A DNA stretch of 64,000 bases from Paenibacillus cellulosilyticus (GCF_003182255.1 NZ_QGTQ01000004.1:1-64000); one strand, 5' to 3'; numbered from the stretch's first letter, positions 1-8,676 are shown. Made by a program: numbers and translations. Notes: a model not told the origin generated them from the sequence alone.

Positions 1-84
1 GAGGTCGGGTGGCTTTCGCTTGCCCATAATTTGCTCAAGAAGGTGGCAGTTGATAGAAGAATCAAAAAGGCGATTCAGGGATGA
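1..84 (+). CDS. C-terminal tail of a probable IS1182-type transposase (partial)
   Basis: The first frame is open from the window edge to a TGA at 82-84, giving 27 residues that include VGWLSLAHNLLKK. This resembles the C-terminal end of DDE transposases of the IS1182/IS4 type, where a conserved 'LAHNL' helix lies near the end of the protein; that is from memory of the family. The gene body lies outside the window. The end of the frame runs into a strong hairpin terminator. A sequence at about 151-165 (TTTTGGGACAGCTCC) could be part of the element's terminal inverted repeat, but only one end is visible. It could also be the tail of an unrelated protein. Confidence 0.4.
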   Translation, partial: EVGWLSLAHNLLKKVAVDRRIKKAIQG

Positions 85-110
85 CCCCCTGAACCGCCTT
101 TTTTTGCTTT
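64..110 (+). terminator. Rho-independent terminator after the left-edge frame
   Basis: AAGGCG/CGCCTT and TTCAGGG/CCCTGAA arms form a long stem followed by a run of seven T. A-rich sequence at its left side means it may also work for the convergent M32 peptidase gene, although that gene ends about 70 nt away. Confidence 0.8.
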
Positions 111-177
111 TTTTCAATAAATTGAGCTAGCTCATCAGTTAGTTGACCTACTTTTGGGACAGCTCCGTTTGCCATTC

Positions 178-1695
178 TTATAACTTGTAAATATCCTTAT
201 ACTTCCGCTCCAGGTACGTCACGAGATGCGACGGATCAAGCGGCTTGCCTGTCGTACCGACGATAATCTCAGATGGCGTGCGCGCTTTGCCCCATTTGTA
301 CACCCGCTCCGTCAGCCATTGCTTGATCGGGATGAGATTACCCTCACTGACGAGCTGCCAGAAGTTCGGAAGCTCCCGCTCCAGCGTGTCAGCGATTTGA
401 GCCGCATACATATTGCCGAGTGAGTACGACGGGAAGTAGCCGAATGCGCCGCCCGACCAGTGGACATCCTGCAGGACGCCATCGCCATTATTGCTTGGCA
501 CAACCCCAAGGTATTCGCGGTACTTCTCATTCCAGATGGCTGGCAAATCCTTCGCCTTAACGCCCTCATTGAAAATCAGCTTTTCGATCTCATAACGGAT
601 AATGATGTGCAGGTTGTATGTCAGCTCGTCAGCCTCAATCCGAATGAGCGATGGCTGCACAACGTTCGTCGCCCGGTAGAAGTCTTCTACTGGCACTTCA
701 TCGAACTGACCCGGGAAGCGGCTGCGCAGATCGCCGTAGTAGCGCTCCCAGAATGGACGGCTGCGGCCGATCACATTTTCCCAGAAACGGGATTGTGACT
801 CATGAATGCCCATCGAAGTACCCGTAGCGAGCGTCGTGCCCGTCAGCTCCTCCATCAGGTTCTGCTCATAAAGCGCGTGACCGCCCTCATGAATCGTTCC
901 GAACAGTGCACTCGTCACATCATCCGTCAAATAACGCGTCGTGATCCGAACGTCACCTGTATTGAGGCCCGTAGCAAACGGATGCACACTTTCGTCCAAA
1001 CGGCCGGCTTGGAAGTCAAAGCCCATCTGCTCAAGAATGAACAGGCTGAACGATTTCTGGGCTTCCTTCGGATACTGCTGACGCAGGAATCCCGTGTTCG
1101 GTTGATGCGGCGACGCTGCAATTGCGGATGCCAGCGGCACCAGCTTGTCGCGCAAGCCGCCGAATACGCGGTCGAGTTCCGCAACCGTCATGCCCGGCTC
1201 GTATTGATCGAGCAGCGTATCGTAACGAGTGGCTTTCACGCCCCATAGATCGATGAACTGATTCGTGTATGTAATGATTTTATCTAAATAAGGCTCGAAC
1301 TCTTCGTAGTTGCCCTTTTCTTTCGCTTCTTCCCAAGCCGACTCCGACTGCGACGTAAGCACGACATACTCCTGATACAGCTTCGGCGGAATTTTCACGC
1401 TTCGGTCGTAATCCTTGCGTGTCTCAGCGACCAATCGGCGGTCGAGATCGCTAAGCTGATCGTTGGCATCCTTCTCCTCCAGACGCGTAAGCAGTTCGCC
1501 GAGCTCCTGCGAAGTCGCAAGCTTGAAGCTCTCGCCAGACAATACGCCAATCGCTTCCGAACGCGTATTCAATCCTTTGCGCGGGGCACCTGTCCGCATG
1601 TCCCAGTACAAAACTGCGAGCGCCTCTTCGTAGCTCTTGATCTCCTTCATTTTGTCCTTAAACGTCTGCAGCGTTTGCTCGTAAGCGGTCGTCAT
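178..1695 (-). CDS. Carboxypeptidase Taq (M32 family metallocarboxypeptidase)
   Basis: A 505-residue zinc metallopeptidase that removes C-terminal amino acids from peptides; cytosolic, with no signal peptide. The zinc site HEGGH is at about residues 267-271. Other hallmarks of the M32 family are present: HPFATG with the following DVRITTR, HESQSRFWEN, and IRIEADELTYNLH. Length fits the family (about 500 residues, like B. subtilis YpwA). I place the start at 1695 because the ATG there has AAAGGTGG 8 nt upstream; the upstream ATG at 1725 has no such site. It stands alone, divergent from the IscA-like gene. Family assignment is secure; the physiological substrate is not known from sequence. Confidence 0.93.
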   Translation of the reverse strand: MTTAYEQTLQTFKDKMKEIKSYEEALAVLYWDMRTGAPRKGLNTRSEAIGVLSGESFKLATSQELGELLTRLEEKDANDQLSDLDRRLVAETRKDYDRSVKIPPKLYQEYVVLTSQSESAWEEAKEKGNYEEFEPYLDKIITYTNQFIDLWGVKATRYDTLLDQYEPGMTVAELDRVFGGLRDKLVPLASAIAASPHQPNTGFLRQQYPKEAQKSFSLFILEQMGFDFQAGRLDESVHPFATGLNTGDVRITTRYLTDDVTSALFGTIHEGGHALYEQNLMEELTGTTLATGTSMGIHESQSRFWENVIGRSRPFWERYYGDLRSRFPGQFDEVPVEDFYRATNVVQPSLIRIEADELTYNLHIIIRYEIEKLIFNEGVKAKDLPAIWNEKYREYLGVVPSNNGDGVLQDVHWSGGAFGYFPSYSLGNMYAAQIADTLERELPNFWQLVSEGNLIPIKQWLTERVYKWGKARTPSEIIVGTTGKPLDPSHLVTYLERKYKDIYKL

Positions 1696-1811
1696 CGAAC
1701 ATTCCACCTTTCCTTGATCATCCATTCTACTTGATCATACTTTTTGAACAACTTATAATCAACTTTAAAGCAATGATATAGAGACAAGAAATTTGGTGGG
1801 AGGAGAAACGC

Positions 1812-2132
1812 ATGCACATCACGTTTACCCCTTCGGCTCAAGCGGCACTCGCCCCTTATCTTGCCGACGGTAAGCATCAACTGAAGCTGCATTATGACAC
1901 AGAAGGCTGCGGTTGCGTGGTTAGCGGTGTTCCACAGCTTCAGGTTGTCGAGAACGGCCTGGATGGCGATGCGCTGGCTGAAGGCGATCCGTTTGCATTC
2001 TGGTACGAGCCTAGGTTTGAAGTGTTTTTCGAACCGAAGATGCGCGTTCACTATGATGAGAGCCGTTACGCTTACAGCTTGACGAGCGATAGTCAGATCT
2101 ACACGAACCATTTGAGCTTCGTGCAATTATAG
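1812..2132 (+). CDS. HesB/IscA-like iron-sulfur biosynthesis family protein (YqkB type)
   Basis: A 106-residue small protein that matches the Fe-S biosynthesis (HesB/IscA) fold family as seen in Bacillus YqkB. The characteristic segment is DTEGCGCVVSG at about residues 29-39. It lacks the full three-cysteine C-terminal CGC motif of true A-type Fe-S carriers, so a carrier role is uncertain. Start ATG follows GGTGGGAGGAG. The carbonic anhydrase gene begins 12 nt after its stop, so the two are probably cotranscribed. Function is inferred from the family only. Confidence 0.8.
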   Translation: MHITFTPSAQAALAPYLADGKHQLKLHYDTEGCGCVVSGVPQLQVVENGLDGDALAEGDPFAFWYEPRFEVFFEPKMRVHYDESRYAYSLTSDSQIYTNHLSFVQL

Positions 2133-2144
2133 GAGGTAATGGAC

Positions 2145-2723
2145 ATGACACAACTTCAAGAAATTATCGCATTTAACGAGAAATTCGTAGAAGAGAAGCA
2201 GTACGAGCCTTACATCACAAGCAAATTCCCGAATAAAAAGATGGTCGTCGTCACTTGTATGGATACGCGTCTGACGGAGCTGCTGCCCAAAGCGTTGAAT
2301 ATCCATAACGGCGACGTCAAAACGATTAAAAACGCTGGCGCAATCATCACGCAGCCGTTCGGCAACATTATGCGTTCCGTTCTCGTCGCGCTCTATGAGC
2401 TTGGCGCAAGCGAAGTTATGGTCATCGGCCACCACGATTGCGGCATGACAGGCATCAACCCTGAAGCAACGGTCGGCAAAATGCTCGACCGCGGCGTATC
2501 GGATAATACGGTAAATACGCTCAAAAACTCCGGCCTCGACCTGATGCGCTGGCTGCGCGGCTTCGAAAACGTGCACTCGTCCGTCGAGAACAGCGTTAAC
2601 ATTATCCGTAACCACCCGCTGCTCCCGCCAGGCACGCCGGTTCACGGCTTGATCATCCATCCGGAGACTGGCAAGCTTGACCTTGTTACGGAAGGCTACG
2701 ATATTGCAACAACAAATGCTTAA
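2145..2723 (+). CDS. Beta-class carbonic anhydrase
   Basis: A 192-residue enzyme that interconverts CO2 and bicarbonate in the cytoplasm. Zinc ligands are Cys38, His96 and Cys99 (VTCMDTRL and VIGHHDCG), with the Asp40-Arg42 dyad typical of beta enzymes. The overall form resembles Bacillus YtiB/YvdA-type short beta enzymes. I use the ATG at 2145, which is 7 nt downstream of AGGAGGT; the ATG at 2139 would almost touch that site. It follows the IscA-like gene closely and is ended by a bidirectional terminator. Confidence 0.95.
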   Translation: MTQLQEIIAFNEKFVEEKQYEPYITSKFPNKKMVVVTCMDTRLTELLPKALNIHNGDVKTIKNAGAIITQPFGNIMRSVLVALYELGASEVMVIGHHDCGMTGINPEATVGKMLDRGVSDNTVNTLKNSGLDLMRWLRGFENVHSSVENSVNIIRNHPLLPPGTPVHGLIIHPETGKLDLVTEGYDIATTNA

Positions 2724-2731
2724 TTAGCAGA

Positions 2732-2778
2732 TAAAAAAGGAACGTTCCAAGCCTCTCGGCTTACGAACGTTCCTTTTG
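2732..2778. terminator. Bidirectional terminator between carbonic anhydrase and DUF309 genes
   Basis: AAAAAGGAACGTTC and GAACGTTCCTTTT form a perfect stem with A and T tracts on both sides, placed between two convergent genes. The right arm overlaps the last codons of the minus-strand gene. Confidence 0.88.
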
Positions 2779-3294
2779 TTTGTTTAGGACAGCTTGCTGG
2801 CGTGCCGCAATAACTTCGCTGCGGTCACGGGTTAGATGCCGCTGAATGACTGCTTCATCGATTTCCGTGCTTGGCGTTCCCCATCGCCAGCCGCGCTCTA
2901 CGCAAAACGATAGGCACGCTTCCCGCAGCAGCGGGTCCCGAATCGGAAGCTCCATATCCGTATAAGGATAGCTCGCGTCTAACGTCAATGCATCGCGGCG
3001 CAGCGTCAGCTCGCGGAGCATCACATCGCCTTCCAATCCCAGCTGCTCCAGCTTATCGGTCGTGAGACGAATGAGCGCCGACGACCACATTTTGACCGCA
3101 CCGGCCGTGTTGCCTCTCCGATGATGATACAGCCCTACCGCTACCTGAATCAGGCCGTGCCACGTATTCGTGAACGGTTCACCTTGATGCTCCTTCCAAT
3201 ACTCCTCGAGCAATTCATGGCATTCAAAATAGTCGCGAGTTGCATGAAATTCGGACAAATAGGATATATATGATAGCGGATAAGATGCAGCCAT
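2761..3294 (-). CDS. DUF309 family protein
   Basis: A 177-residue protein of the DUF309 family. The signature FECHELLEEYWK near residue 25-36 is followed by the helix with WHGLIQVAVGLYHHRRGN, which is the conserved core of this all-helical family. Biochemical role is not known. The ATG at 3294 is preceded by GAGGAGGGGGTG at 9 nt; longer versions of the frame lack a usable site. It has no close same-strand neighbour and converges on the carbonic anhydrase gene. Confidence 0.85.
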   Translation of the reverse strand: MAASYPLSYISYLSEFHATRDYFECHELLEEYWKEHQGEPFTNTWHGLIQVAVGLYHHRRGNTAGAVKMWSSALIRLTTDKLEQLGLEGDVMLRELTLRRDALTLDASYPYTDMELPIRDPLLREACLSFCVERGWRWGTPSTEIDEAVIQRHLTRDRSEVIAARQQAVLNKQKERS

Positions 3295-3420
3295 CTGCAC
3301 GAACACCCCCTCCTCTTTATGAGTGAAATGCACAAATAGTGAAACCATCGTCCATTGTAGCCGTATTAGGACAATATCGCAACGAGAGCCTTAACGGGCT
3401 AATTACAGGAGGAGATTGTT

Positions 3421-3849
3421 TTGTTTAAGAAGTTTGTTGCAGTATTCATGGTTTTCACTTTGTTGTTCGTGCTCGTGAATCAGACGGCAGATGCCAAACC
3501 ACGCGGCTCGATCAAATCGCCTAAGAAGAGCTACACACAAACGCCGAAGCAGGACAACAACGTGAGCCAGACCAATCCCGGCACGAAGACTGGGACGACT
3601 TCAGGTACGACGGGAAAGACAACTACAGCGAATCGCGGCTTCTTTAGCGGCGGCAGCTTTATGAAGGGTCTTATGATTGGCGGTATTGCGGGACTGTTGT
3701 TCGGCGGTCTCTTCTCGAATATGGGCTTCTTAGGTAACCTGATTGGTCTGCTAATGAACATCATGGCTATCGTGGCCCTGATTGCGCTGGTTCGTTTGGG
3801 CATTCGTTACTTCCGAGATCGACGCCATTCCTATAACAGAAGGAGATAA
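3421..3849 (+). CDS. Small exported/membrane protein with Thr/Gly-rich linker
   Basis: A 142-residue protein with a TTG start, 8 nt after AGGAGGAG. Residues 1-25 form a signal peptide ending in ADA. A polar Thr/Gly/Lys-rich linker (about 26-75) leads to two hydrophobic segments (about 80-100 and 103-128), and then a very basic tail rich in Arg. I recognise no named family with certainty; glycine-rich helices such as GLMIGGIAGLLFGGLF resemble Tim44-like or glycine-zipper small membrane proteins. The next gene starts 8 nt downstream with its ribosome site inside this stop region, so the pair is probably an operon. Confidence 0.7.
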   Translation: MFKKFVAVFMVFTLLFVLVNQTADAKPRGSIKSPKKSYTQTPKQDNNVSQTNPGTKTGTTSGTTGKTTTANRGFFSGGSFMKGLMIGGIAGLLFGGLFSNMGFLGNLIGLLMNIMAIVALIALVRLGIRYFRDRRHSYNRRR

Positions 3850-3857
3850 GAATAGCG

Positions 3858-4136
3858 ATGCGTATTTTTACGGACGAGATCATTAATGCCGTCTGTCTGC
3901 ACATCGGACGCCGCAAGGGCATTTCTCCAACCGAGGTTGAGGTGCAGTTGTCGTGGGATGAAGAGTATGGCTTCACGGCTGAAGTGTGGGTCGAAGGACG
4001 CAGCCAGTATCTCGTGGAAGCGAACTTGTTAGAAGCTATCGAGCGTTATATGCTGGAGCAGTACCAAATGCGTGTGTTCCGATCGCAAATTACGCTGGAT
4101 GCGGATGATGAGTTCTGGGCGGATATCGCCAATTAG
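3858..4136 (+). CDS. DUF2653 family protein (YxcD type)
   Basis: A 92-residue acidic cytosolic protein. It matches the DUF2653/YxcD family of Bacillales in length and pattern (INAVCLHIGRRKGI, then EVQLSWDEEYGFTAEVWVEGR). The function is not established. The ribosome site AGGAGA overlaps the stop region of the preceding membrane protein gene, suggesting translational coupling, and a hairpin terminator follows. Confidence 0.8.
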   Translation: MRIFTDEIINAVCLHIGRRKGISPTEVEVQLSWDEEYGFTAEVWVEGRSQYLVEANLLEAIERYMLEQYQMRVFRSQITLDADDEFWADIAN

Positions 4137-4151
4137 CGGATATAATGAATG

Positions 4152-4187
4152 AAGCAGCATAGGGATTGTCCCTGTGCTGCTTTTTGT
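4152..4187 (+). terminator. Rho-independent terminator after the DUF2653 gene
   Basis: AGCAGCA(T)AGGGA/TCCCT(G)TGCTGCT stem followed by TTTTTG. There is no T tract for the opposite strand. Confidence 0.85.
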
Positions 4188-4193
4188 TATCGG

Positions 4194-4634
4194 CTATTCA
4201 ACTGGAACTAGAATTTCAGCATTATACTTGCTTTCCTCTTGTCCAAACTGAAATACTTCAAATGAGACGGAATCGGAATGACTACGTATTCCTTTATCTC
4301 TCAAAAATGTTTCAATAAGTCCATATGGTTCCTCACCATTGGATTGCACTTTTACATATTGGTTACTTGGCACTTCAAAACCAATCATACCCTCTGGAAT
4401 CGATTGCAGCTCGGTTACTTCCATGCAATAGATATAGGTGAACAACACTTCGTTTGCATAATGAACGCAAACATAAGTGCTTTCGTCTACTTTACTTTGA
4501 ATTTCATCTTTTCTTGTCATGAAAAGTTGTTGTACTTCACCAATTCCTTTAACGTTTTTCGAGGGGGAAGTTACGGCAATACCGATATATTTCCTTTCAC
4601 CTAATTGAACGACATCAATCTGTGCATGCTTCAT
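4194..4634 (-). CDS. GyrI-like / AraC effector-binding domain protein
   Basis: A 146-residue stand-alone ligand-binding domain of the GyrI-like/AraC effector-binding family. The start is supported by AAGGAG about 9 nt upstream of the ATG. No DNA-binding domain is attached. Members of this family bind small hydrophobic molecules or act as gyrase-modulating or multidrug-binding domains, but the ligand here cannot be read from the sequence. The stretch VKGIGEVQQLFMTRKDEI and the alternating beta-strand pattern are the visible support; similarity is moderate. Confidence 0.65.
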   Translation of the reverse strand: MKHAQIDVVQLGERKYIGIAVTSPSKNVKGIGEVQQLFMTRKDEIQSKVDESTYVCVHYANEVLFTYIYCMEVTELQSIPEGMIGFEVPSNQYVKVQSNGEEPYGLIETFLRDKGIRSHSDSVSFEVFQFGQEESKYNAEILVPVE

Positions 4635-4840
4635 TTCGCTTCGTCTCCTTTATAACGTGTAATTGTAATACAATTCAAGGATCACCCATTGTTTTCCTTC
4701 TATTAACCACCAATCCCATCACTATCCCAATCGGATCCCACCCTGCTCGTCCCTCTGATCGGATATCATGTATTAGACTCCCACGCATATAGTTAAGGTG
4801 AAACAAGTCACATCAGCAACTGTTAAAGGGGAGCACCGCT

Positions 4841-6355
4841 GTGAAAAAAATGATCGTCTTAGGTTTGCTGAGCGCCATGTTGTTGTTCACCGCCTCCTGC
4901 AGCTCGTCCAAGTCAACGACCGAATCGACTGATCCGCCAGCAGCAACTACACCTGATACGACGGACGTAGAGAACCCGCCTGCTGATCCAGCCGGACCGA
5001 CTACGACCAGCCCGCCTGACAAACAAGACGATACACAGACAGATACCCCGGCCACTGATCCTGCTACGGATCCTACTACAACGCCGACACCGGATACACC
5101 TTCTACACCCGCCACCGTGCCACCAGGTTTCGAGTATCCAGATGCGGTTCGCGGCATCTATGTTACCGGCTGGTCCGCCGGTGGCGAGAGAATGAAGTCA
5201 CTGCTTCAACTCGTAGATGATACCGAGCTTAATGCGATGGTCATTGACATCAAGGACGACGATGGCTATATTACGTTCAAGCCAGAGGGCGATATGGCGG
5301 AGTTCGGGCAGCCGTACATACGCGACCCTAAAGCGCTGCTCCAGACGCTGCAGGAGCATCACATTTATCCGATCGCTCGCATCGTCGCCTTCAAGGACAG
5401 CGTACTGGCGAAGAAGTACCCCGAACTGTCCTATGTGCTGGACGGAAAAGTATGGCGGAACGGGAACGGTGATGGGTTTATTAATCCGTTCTTGAAAGAG
5501 AACTGGCAGCACAATGTGGATGCCGCGATTCTCGCAGCTAAGCTAGGCTTTCAGGAGATTCAGTTCGACTACGTCCGGTTCCCGGAAGGGTTCGAGAGCA
5601 GAGATAAGATCCTCCAATATTCGATGGGTGAATACAAGGATAAGAAACCGACCAAATTCGTCGAGCAGGAGAAAGAATTCGCGGAAGCTACTGCTAAGTA
5701 CAAGGATGGGCTGACGCCGCTGCAGGCAGCCTATGATCAAGCAGCTGCCGACTACGACAGCGCTAAGACAGATGAGAGCAAGAAAACGATGGATGCCGCG
5801 AAGAAAGCGCTTAGTGACTACAAGAAGACCGAGCCGAAAGCGCCGGATTTCAGCGAGAAAGCACGGTTTACTCAGCTCCGCGTCGATGCCGTAACAGACT
5901 TCGTTCAATATGCGCGGGAGCAGCTTAAGCCTTACGGTGTTAAAGTATCGGTGGACATCTTCGGCTATTCCGCCACACTTCCTGAAGCTCCGGGTATCGG
6001 GCAGAATTTCAGCCGGATATCGTCCAATGTCGATGTCATCTCCTCCATGATCTATCCAAGCCACTGGAGCGATGGCTACTTCGGCATTAAACACCCTGAC
6101 ACAGAGCCGTATCGTCTTGTTCAGGAGTACGCGAAACGTGAGTCAGAGAAACTCTCGGCGCTTTCTAACCCGCCAATCTCACGGCCGTGGATTCAAGACT
6201 TCACCGCTTCTTGGCTGGCGAAGGGCAGCTATATCAAGTACGGCAAGGATCAGGTCGACGCGCAGATTCAAGCATTGAAAGACGCTGGCATTCATGAATT
6301 TCTGATATGGAATGCAAATAACCGATACTCCGCCGGTGTAGAGTATACGCCATAG
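4841..6355 (+). CDS. Lipoprotein with DUF4015-type putative glycoside hydrolase domain
   Basis: A 504-residue lipoprotein beginning at a GTG 7 nt after AAAGGGGAG. The lipobox LFTASC puts the modified Cys at residue 20. A long Thr/Pro/Asp linker (about 22-100) spans the wall, followed by the DUF4015 (putative glycosyl hydrolase) TIM-barrel-like domain: RGIYVTGWSAGG, NAMVIDIKDDDGYITF, FQEIQFDYVRFPEG and SSMIYPSHWSDGYFGI. An Ala/Lys/Asp-rich helical insertion (about 270-345) interrupts the barrel between the EIQFDYVRFPEG strand and KVSVDIFGYSA. Substrate is unknown; cell-envelope polysaccharide is a guess. A clean terminator follows. Confidence 0.85.
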   Translation: MKKMIVLGLLSAMLLFTASCSSSKSTTESTDPPAATTPDTTDVENPPADPAGPTTTSPPDKQDDTQTDTPATDPATDPTTTPTPDTPSTPATVPPGFEYPDAVRGIYVTGWSAGGERMKSLLQLVDDTELNAMVIDIKDDDGYITFKPEGDMAEFGQPYIRDPKALLQTLQEHHIYPIARIVAFKDSVLAKKYPELSYVLDGKVWRNGNGDGFINPFLKENWQHNVDAAILAAKLGFQEIQFDYVRFPEGFESRDKILQYSMGEYKDKKPTKFVEQEKEFAEATAKYKDGLTPLQAAYDQAAADYDSAKTDESKKTMDAAKKALSDYKKTEPKAPDFSEKARFTQLRVDAVTDFVQYAREQLKPYGVKVSVDIFGYSATLPEAPGIGQNFSRISSNVDVISSMIYPSHWSDGYFGIKHPDTEPYRLVQEYAKRESEKLSALSNPPISRPWIQDFTASWLAKGSYIKYGKDQVDAQIQALKDAGIHEFLIWNANNRYSAGVEYTP

Positions 6356-6374
6356 ACATTTTACAGGAATAGGT

Positions 6375-6410
6375 AAAAGAATCGCGTGATTACGCGATTC
6401 TTTTTTATTT
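6375..6410 (+). terminator. Rho-independent terminator after the DUF4015 lipoprotein gene
   Basis: AAGAATCGCG/CGCGATTCTT stem with a short loop, followed by TTTTTTATTT. Confidence 0.88.
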
Positions 6411-6483
6411 TACAGGTAGAATGTGTATGTTATTATTTATCTGGTAGGTTATTGCTATTATTTTATCCATCGAGGTGTTTGTA

Positions 6484-7071
6484 TTGGCTAACGAGTCGAA
6501 TCAAGCGATTGTCGTGTCGCTTAAAGAAAAGGATTTAATTGCTTTTAATCTCGATCTTCTTCTAAAACGCAAGGTCGTATTCATCCCGATTGCGGTCGGT
6601 ATTATTTCATTAATTGCATTAATAAATCAGCTGATTCATCACGAACCGATTCGTGATCTGCCACAGATCTTGTTTATTCTCTTCCTTGACATCTTTATCG
6701 TCAGCAGCCTATTTATCGGTTCCAAACGTGCTATGCGCAATAAATTTGTTCAAGAAGAGAAGCGATATTCATTAACAGCCGACCATCTACACATGGAAAG
6801 TGACTCCATGACCGCAACGATACAATGGCAAGACTTCACACGAATTGTCATCTCCAAAAGGTCGGTGTGCTTGTTCACAGGTACCAATTCCGCACATCTC
6901 ATTCCTGTTCACTCACTGAATGAGAACCAGTTAGCCTTCATCCGTCAGCAATCCTTCATAAATGAACAGAAGCAGCCAAATAAAAAAGGCAGTAAATTTT
7001 TAAAGCTAACATTTATTTATCTTATTCTATTTCTTGTAGTTGTTGCACTCTTGCAATTATTTACTCGTTAA
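6484..7071 (+). CDS. YcxB-like membrane protein
   Basis: A 195-residue protein with two hydrophobic segments near the N-terminus (about 32-50 and 59-78), a cytosolic beta-rich YcxB-like domain in the middle (YSLTADHLHMES through the IQWQDFTRIV strand), and a C-terminal hydrophobic segment (about 170-190). Start is most likely TTG at 6484, with GAGGTG 6 nt upstream; a GTG at 6475 overlaps that site. Role unknown. It is convergent with the MocR gene with only 16 nt between their ends. Confidence 0.7.
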   Translation: MANESNQAIVVSLKEKDLIAFNLDLLLKRKVVFIPIAVGIISLIALINQLIHHEPIRDLPQILFILFLDIFIVSSLFIGSKRAMRNKFVQEEKRYSLTADHLHMESDSMTATIQWQDFTRIVISKRSVCLFTGTNSAHLIPVHSLNENQLAFIRQQSFINEQKQPNKKGSKFLKLTFIYLILFLVVVALLQLFTR

Positions 7072-7087
7072 TCATGACCCTAGTGCT

Positions 7088-8566
7088 TTAGAGCAAATTT
7101 ATCCATACTTCACCCAGTCGCTTTATTCCCACAGCAATCTCCTGTTCGGATAAACCTCCGAAACCTAGCATAACGGTTGAACGCGGCGCAGCCTCTTGAC
7201 GGTGCCAGTACTTTGAAACCGGATATACGCGAACACCAGCTTGAGCAGCTAATTCGATCAACCGCTCCTCCGAAACTTTACTATCCTTGCCTGGGTCAAA
7301 AGATAACAGCAGGTGCAGCCCGGAGTTCTCGCCGATCAGCTTCACCTGCCTGCCAATATCGAAGCTTTCACGAAGCGATTGCAGTAGAACATCCCGCTTC
7401 CGCTGATACAAAGCTCGCATCGCTCGCATATGAGAGCCGAAACCGCCACTCTCCATGAACAGCCCCATCGCCTGCTGCAGCAGCGGCGAGGCCAGTTGAT
7501 CATAGCTGTGTCTGCCGAGCTTGAATCGCTCCAGCAGCACCGGAGGCAGCACCGCATAGCTCAGCCGAAAAGAAGGCGTCAGCGCTCGCGAGAATGTGCC
7601 TATATATGCGACACGACCATTGTCGTCCATTGCTTGTAAAGCAGGAATCGGACGTCCTGTGTAACGGAATTCTCCGTCATAATCGTTCTCGATGATATAT
7701 GTACCTTCTGACGATGCCCATTGCAGCAGCTTAATACGCTTGGGAGCAGACAATGTCATACCGACCGGAAACTGGTGCGAAGGCGTTACGTAGACCGCCT
7801 GAACCGATGTATCATACAGCTCCTCTGTACGAATCCCATCGCTCTCTAACCTCAAGGGTGTCACATCAGCATGGTGCCGAACGTATAACCGTTTCACGCC
7901 TTCGTTAACAGCTTCTTCCGACGCGATACGCAGAGGTTCATCATTCTCCCCTATAAGCTGTAATACTAGATCAAGCGATTGATACGTCCCCGCTCCGATT
8001 ACAATCGAATCAGGCTGACATCGCACTCCCCTCGTCCGATGGAGATAGGAGGCGATCTGCTCACGCAGCTCGGGCTCACCTGCCAGTTCCCCATAACGAA
8101 ATAACCTTCCATCGTCTGGCTGCAGGCACTTATTCAACTGCTTCCTCCAGGCAGCTGCCGGGAACCGTGACCAATCCACAGCACCGTACCCGAAGTCGAT
8201 GTCAATCCGAGGATTGGATAGCCTCTCAGCTTTGCTTTCTCCCTCTGATTTCTCACGACTATTCGTAACTTGGTTATGTATGGGTTGGTTCTTATGTGGC
8301 TCGTCCAGGCCGCTCGATAGCAGCGCCTCGGCGTATAAGCCGCTTCTCGGAACGCTGCGCACATATCCTTCTGCCTGCAGCTGGTCATACGCAAGTGCAA
8401 CTGGTGTTCGGCTAATCCCTAGCCGAGCCGCAAGCTGGCGAACGGATGGCAGCTTAGCCCCAGCCGTAATTCTCCCTTCGGACATTTCCATCCGAATGTA
8501 CCGATACAGTTGTACATAGATCGGTTCATCCGAGTGCTCATCGATGGATGGTGTTAAATCGATCAT
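7088..8566 (-). CDS. MocR/GabR-type regulator with aminotransferase-like domain, catalytic Lys replaced
   Basis: A 492-residue fusion of a GntR winged helix (residues about 10-80, with IRMEMSEGRITAGAKLPSVR and LGISRTPVALAYDQLQAEGY) to a fold-type I aminotransferase domain. In the family, PLP binds the second domain as a cofactor-sensor. The Asp-containing NDYDGEFRY motif is present, but the motif GTFSRALTPSFRLSYAVLP has Arg (residue 327, codon at 7586-7588) where the Schiff-base Lys normally stands. It is divergent from a HisC-like aminotransferase gene, its probable target. Start at the second of two ATGs, 6 nt after GGGGAG. Confidence 0.9.
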   Translation of the reverse strand: MIDLTPSIDEHSDEPIYVQLYRYIRMEMSEGRITAGAKLPSVRQLAARLGISRTPVALAYDQLQAEGYVRSVPRSGLYAEALLSSGLDEPHKNQPIHNQVTNSREKSEGESKAERLSNPRIDIDFGYGAVDWSRFPAAAWRKQLNKCLQPDDGRLFRYGELAGEPELREQIASYLHRTRGVRCQPDSIVIGAGTYQSLDLVLQLIGENDEPLRIASEEAVNEGVKRLYVRHHADVTPLRLESDGIRTEELYDTSVQAVYVTPSHQFPVGMTLSAPKRIKLLQWASSEGTYIIENDYDGEFRYTGRPIPALQAMDDNGRVAYIGTFSRALTPSFRLSYAVLPPVLLERFKLGRHSYDQLASPLLQQAMGLFMESGGFGSHMRAMRALYQRKRDVLLQSLRESFDIGRQVKLIGENSGLHLLLSFDPGKDSKVSEERLIELAAQAGVRVYPVSKYWHRQEAAPRSTVMLGFGGLSEQEIAVGIKRLGEVWINLL

Positions 8567-8631
8567 CATCTGCTCCCCGTTTCCTTGAACGATTGCCTGC
8601 TTTATTCCATTATGCATCGAATGCGATTCAT

Positions 8632-8676
8632 CTGTCATTTTCAAATTAAATATTCTGTACATTTATCAAATGACAG
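8632..8676. promoter_or_regulatory. Inverted repeat in the MocR/aminotransferase intergenic region
   Basis: CTGTCATTT at 8632-8640 and its exact complement AAATGACAG at 8668-8676 flank 27 bp of AT-rich DNA between two divergent genes. Half-site centres are 36 bp apart, which is far for a simple dimer but plausible for MocR proteins, which bind widely separated half-sites. Operator role is inferred. Confidence 0.5.
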
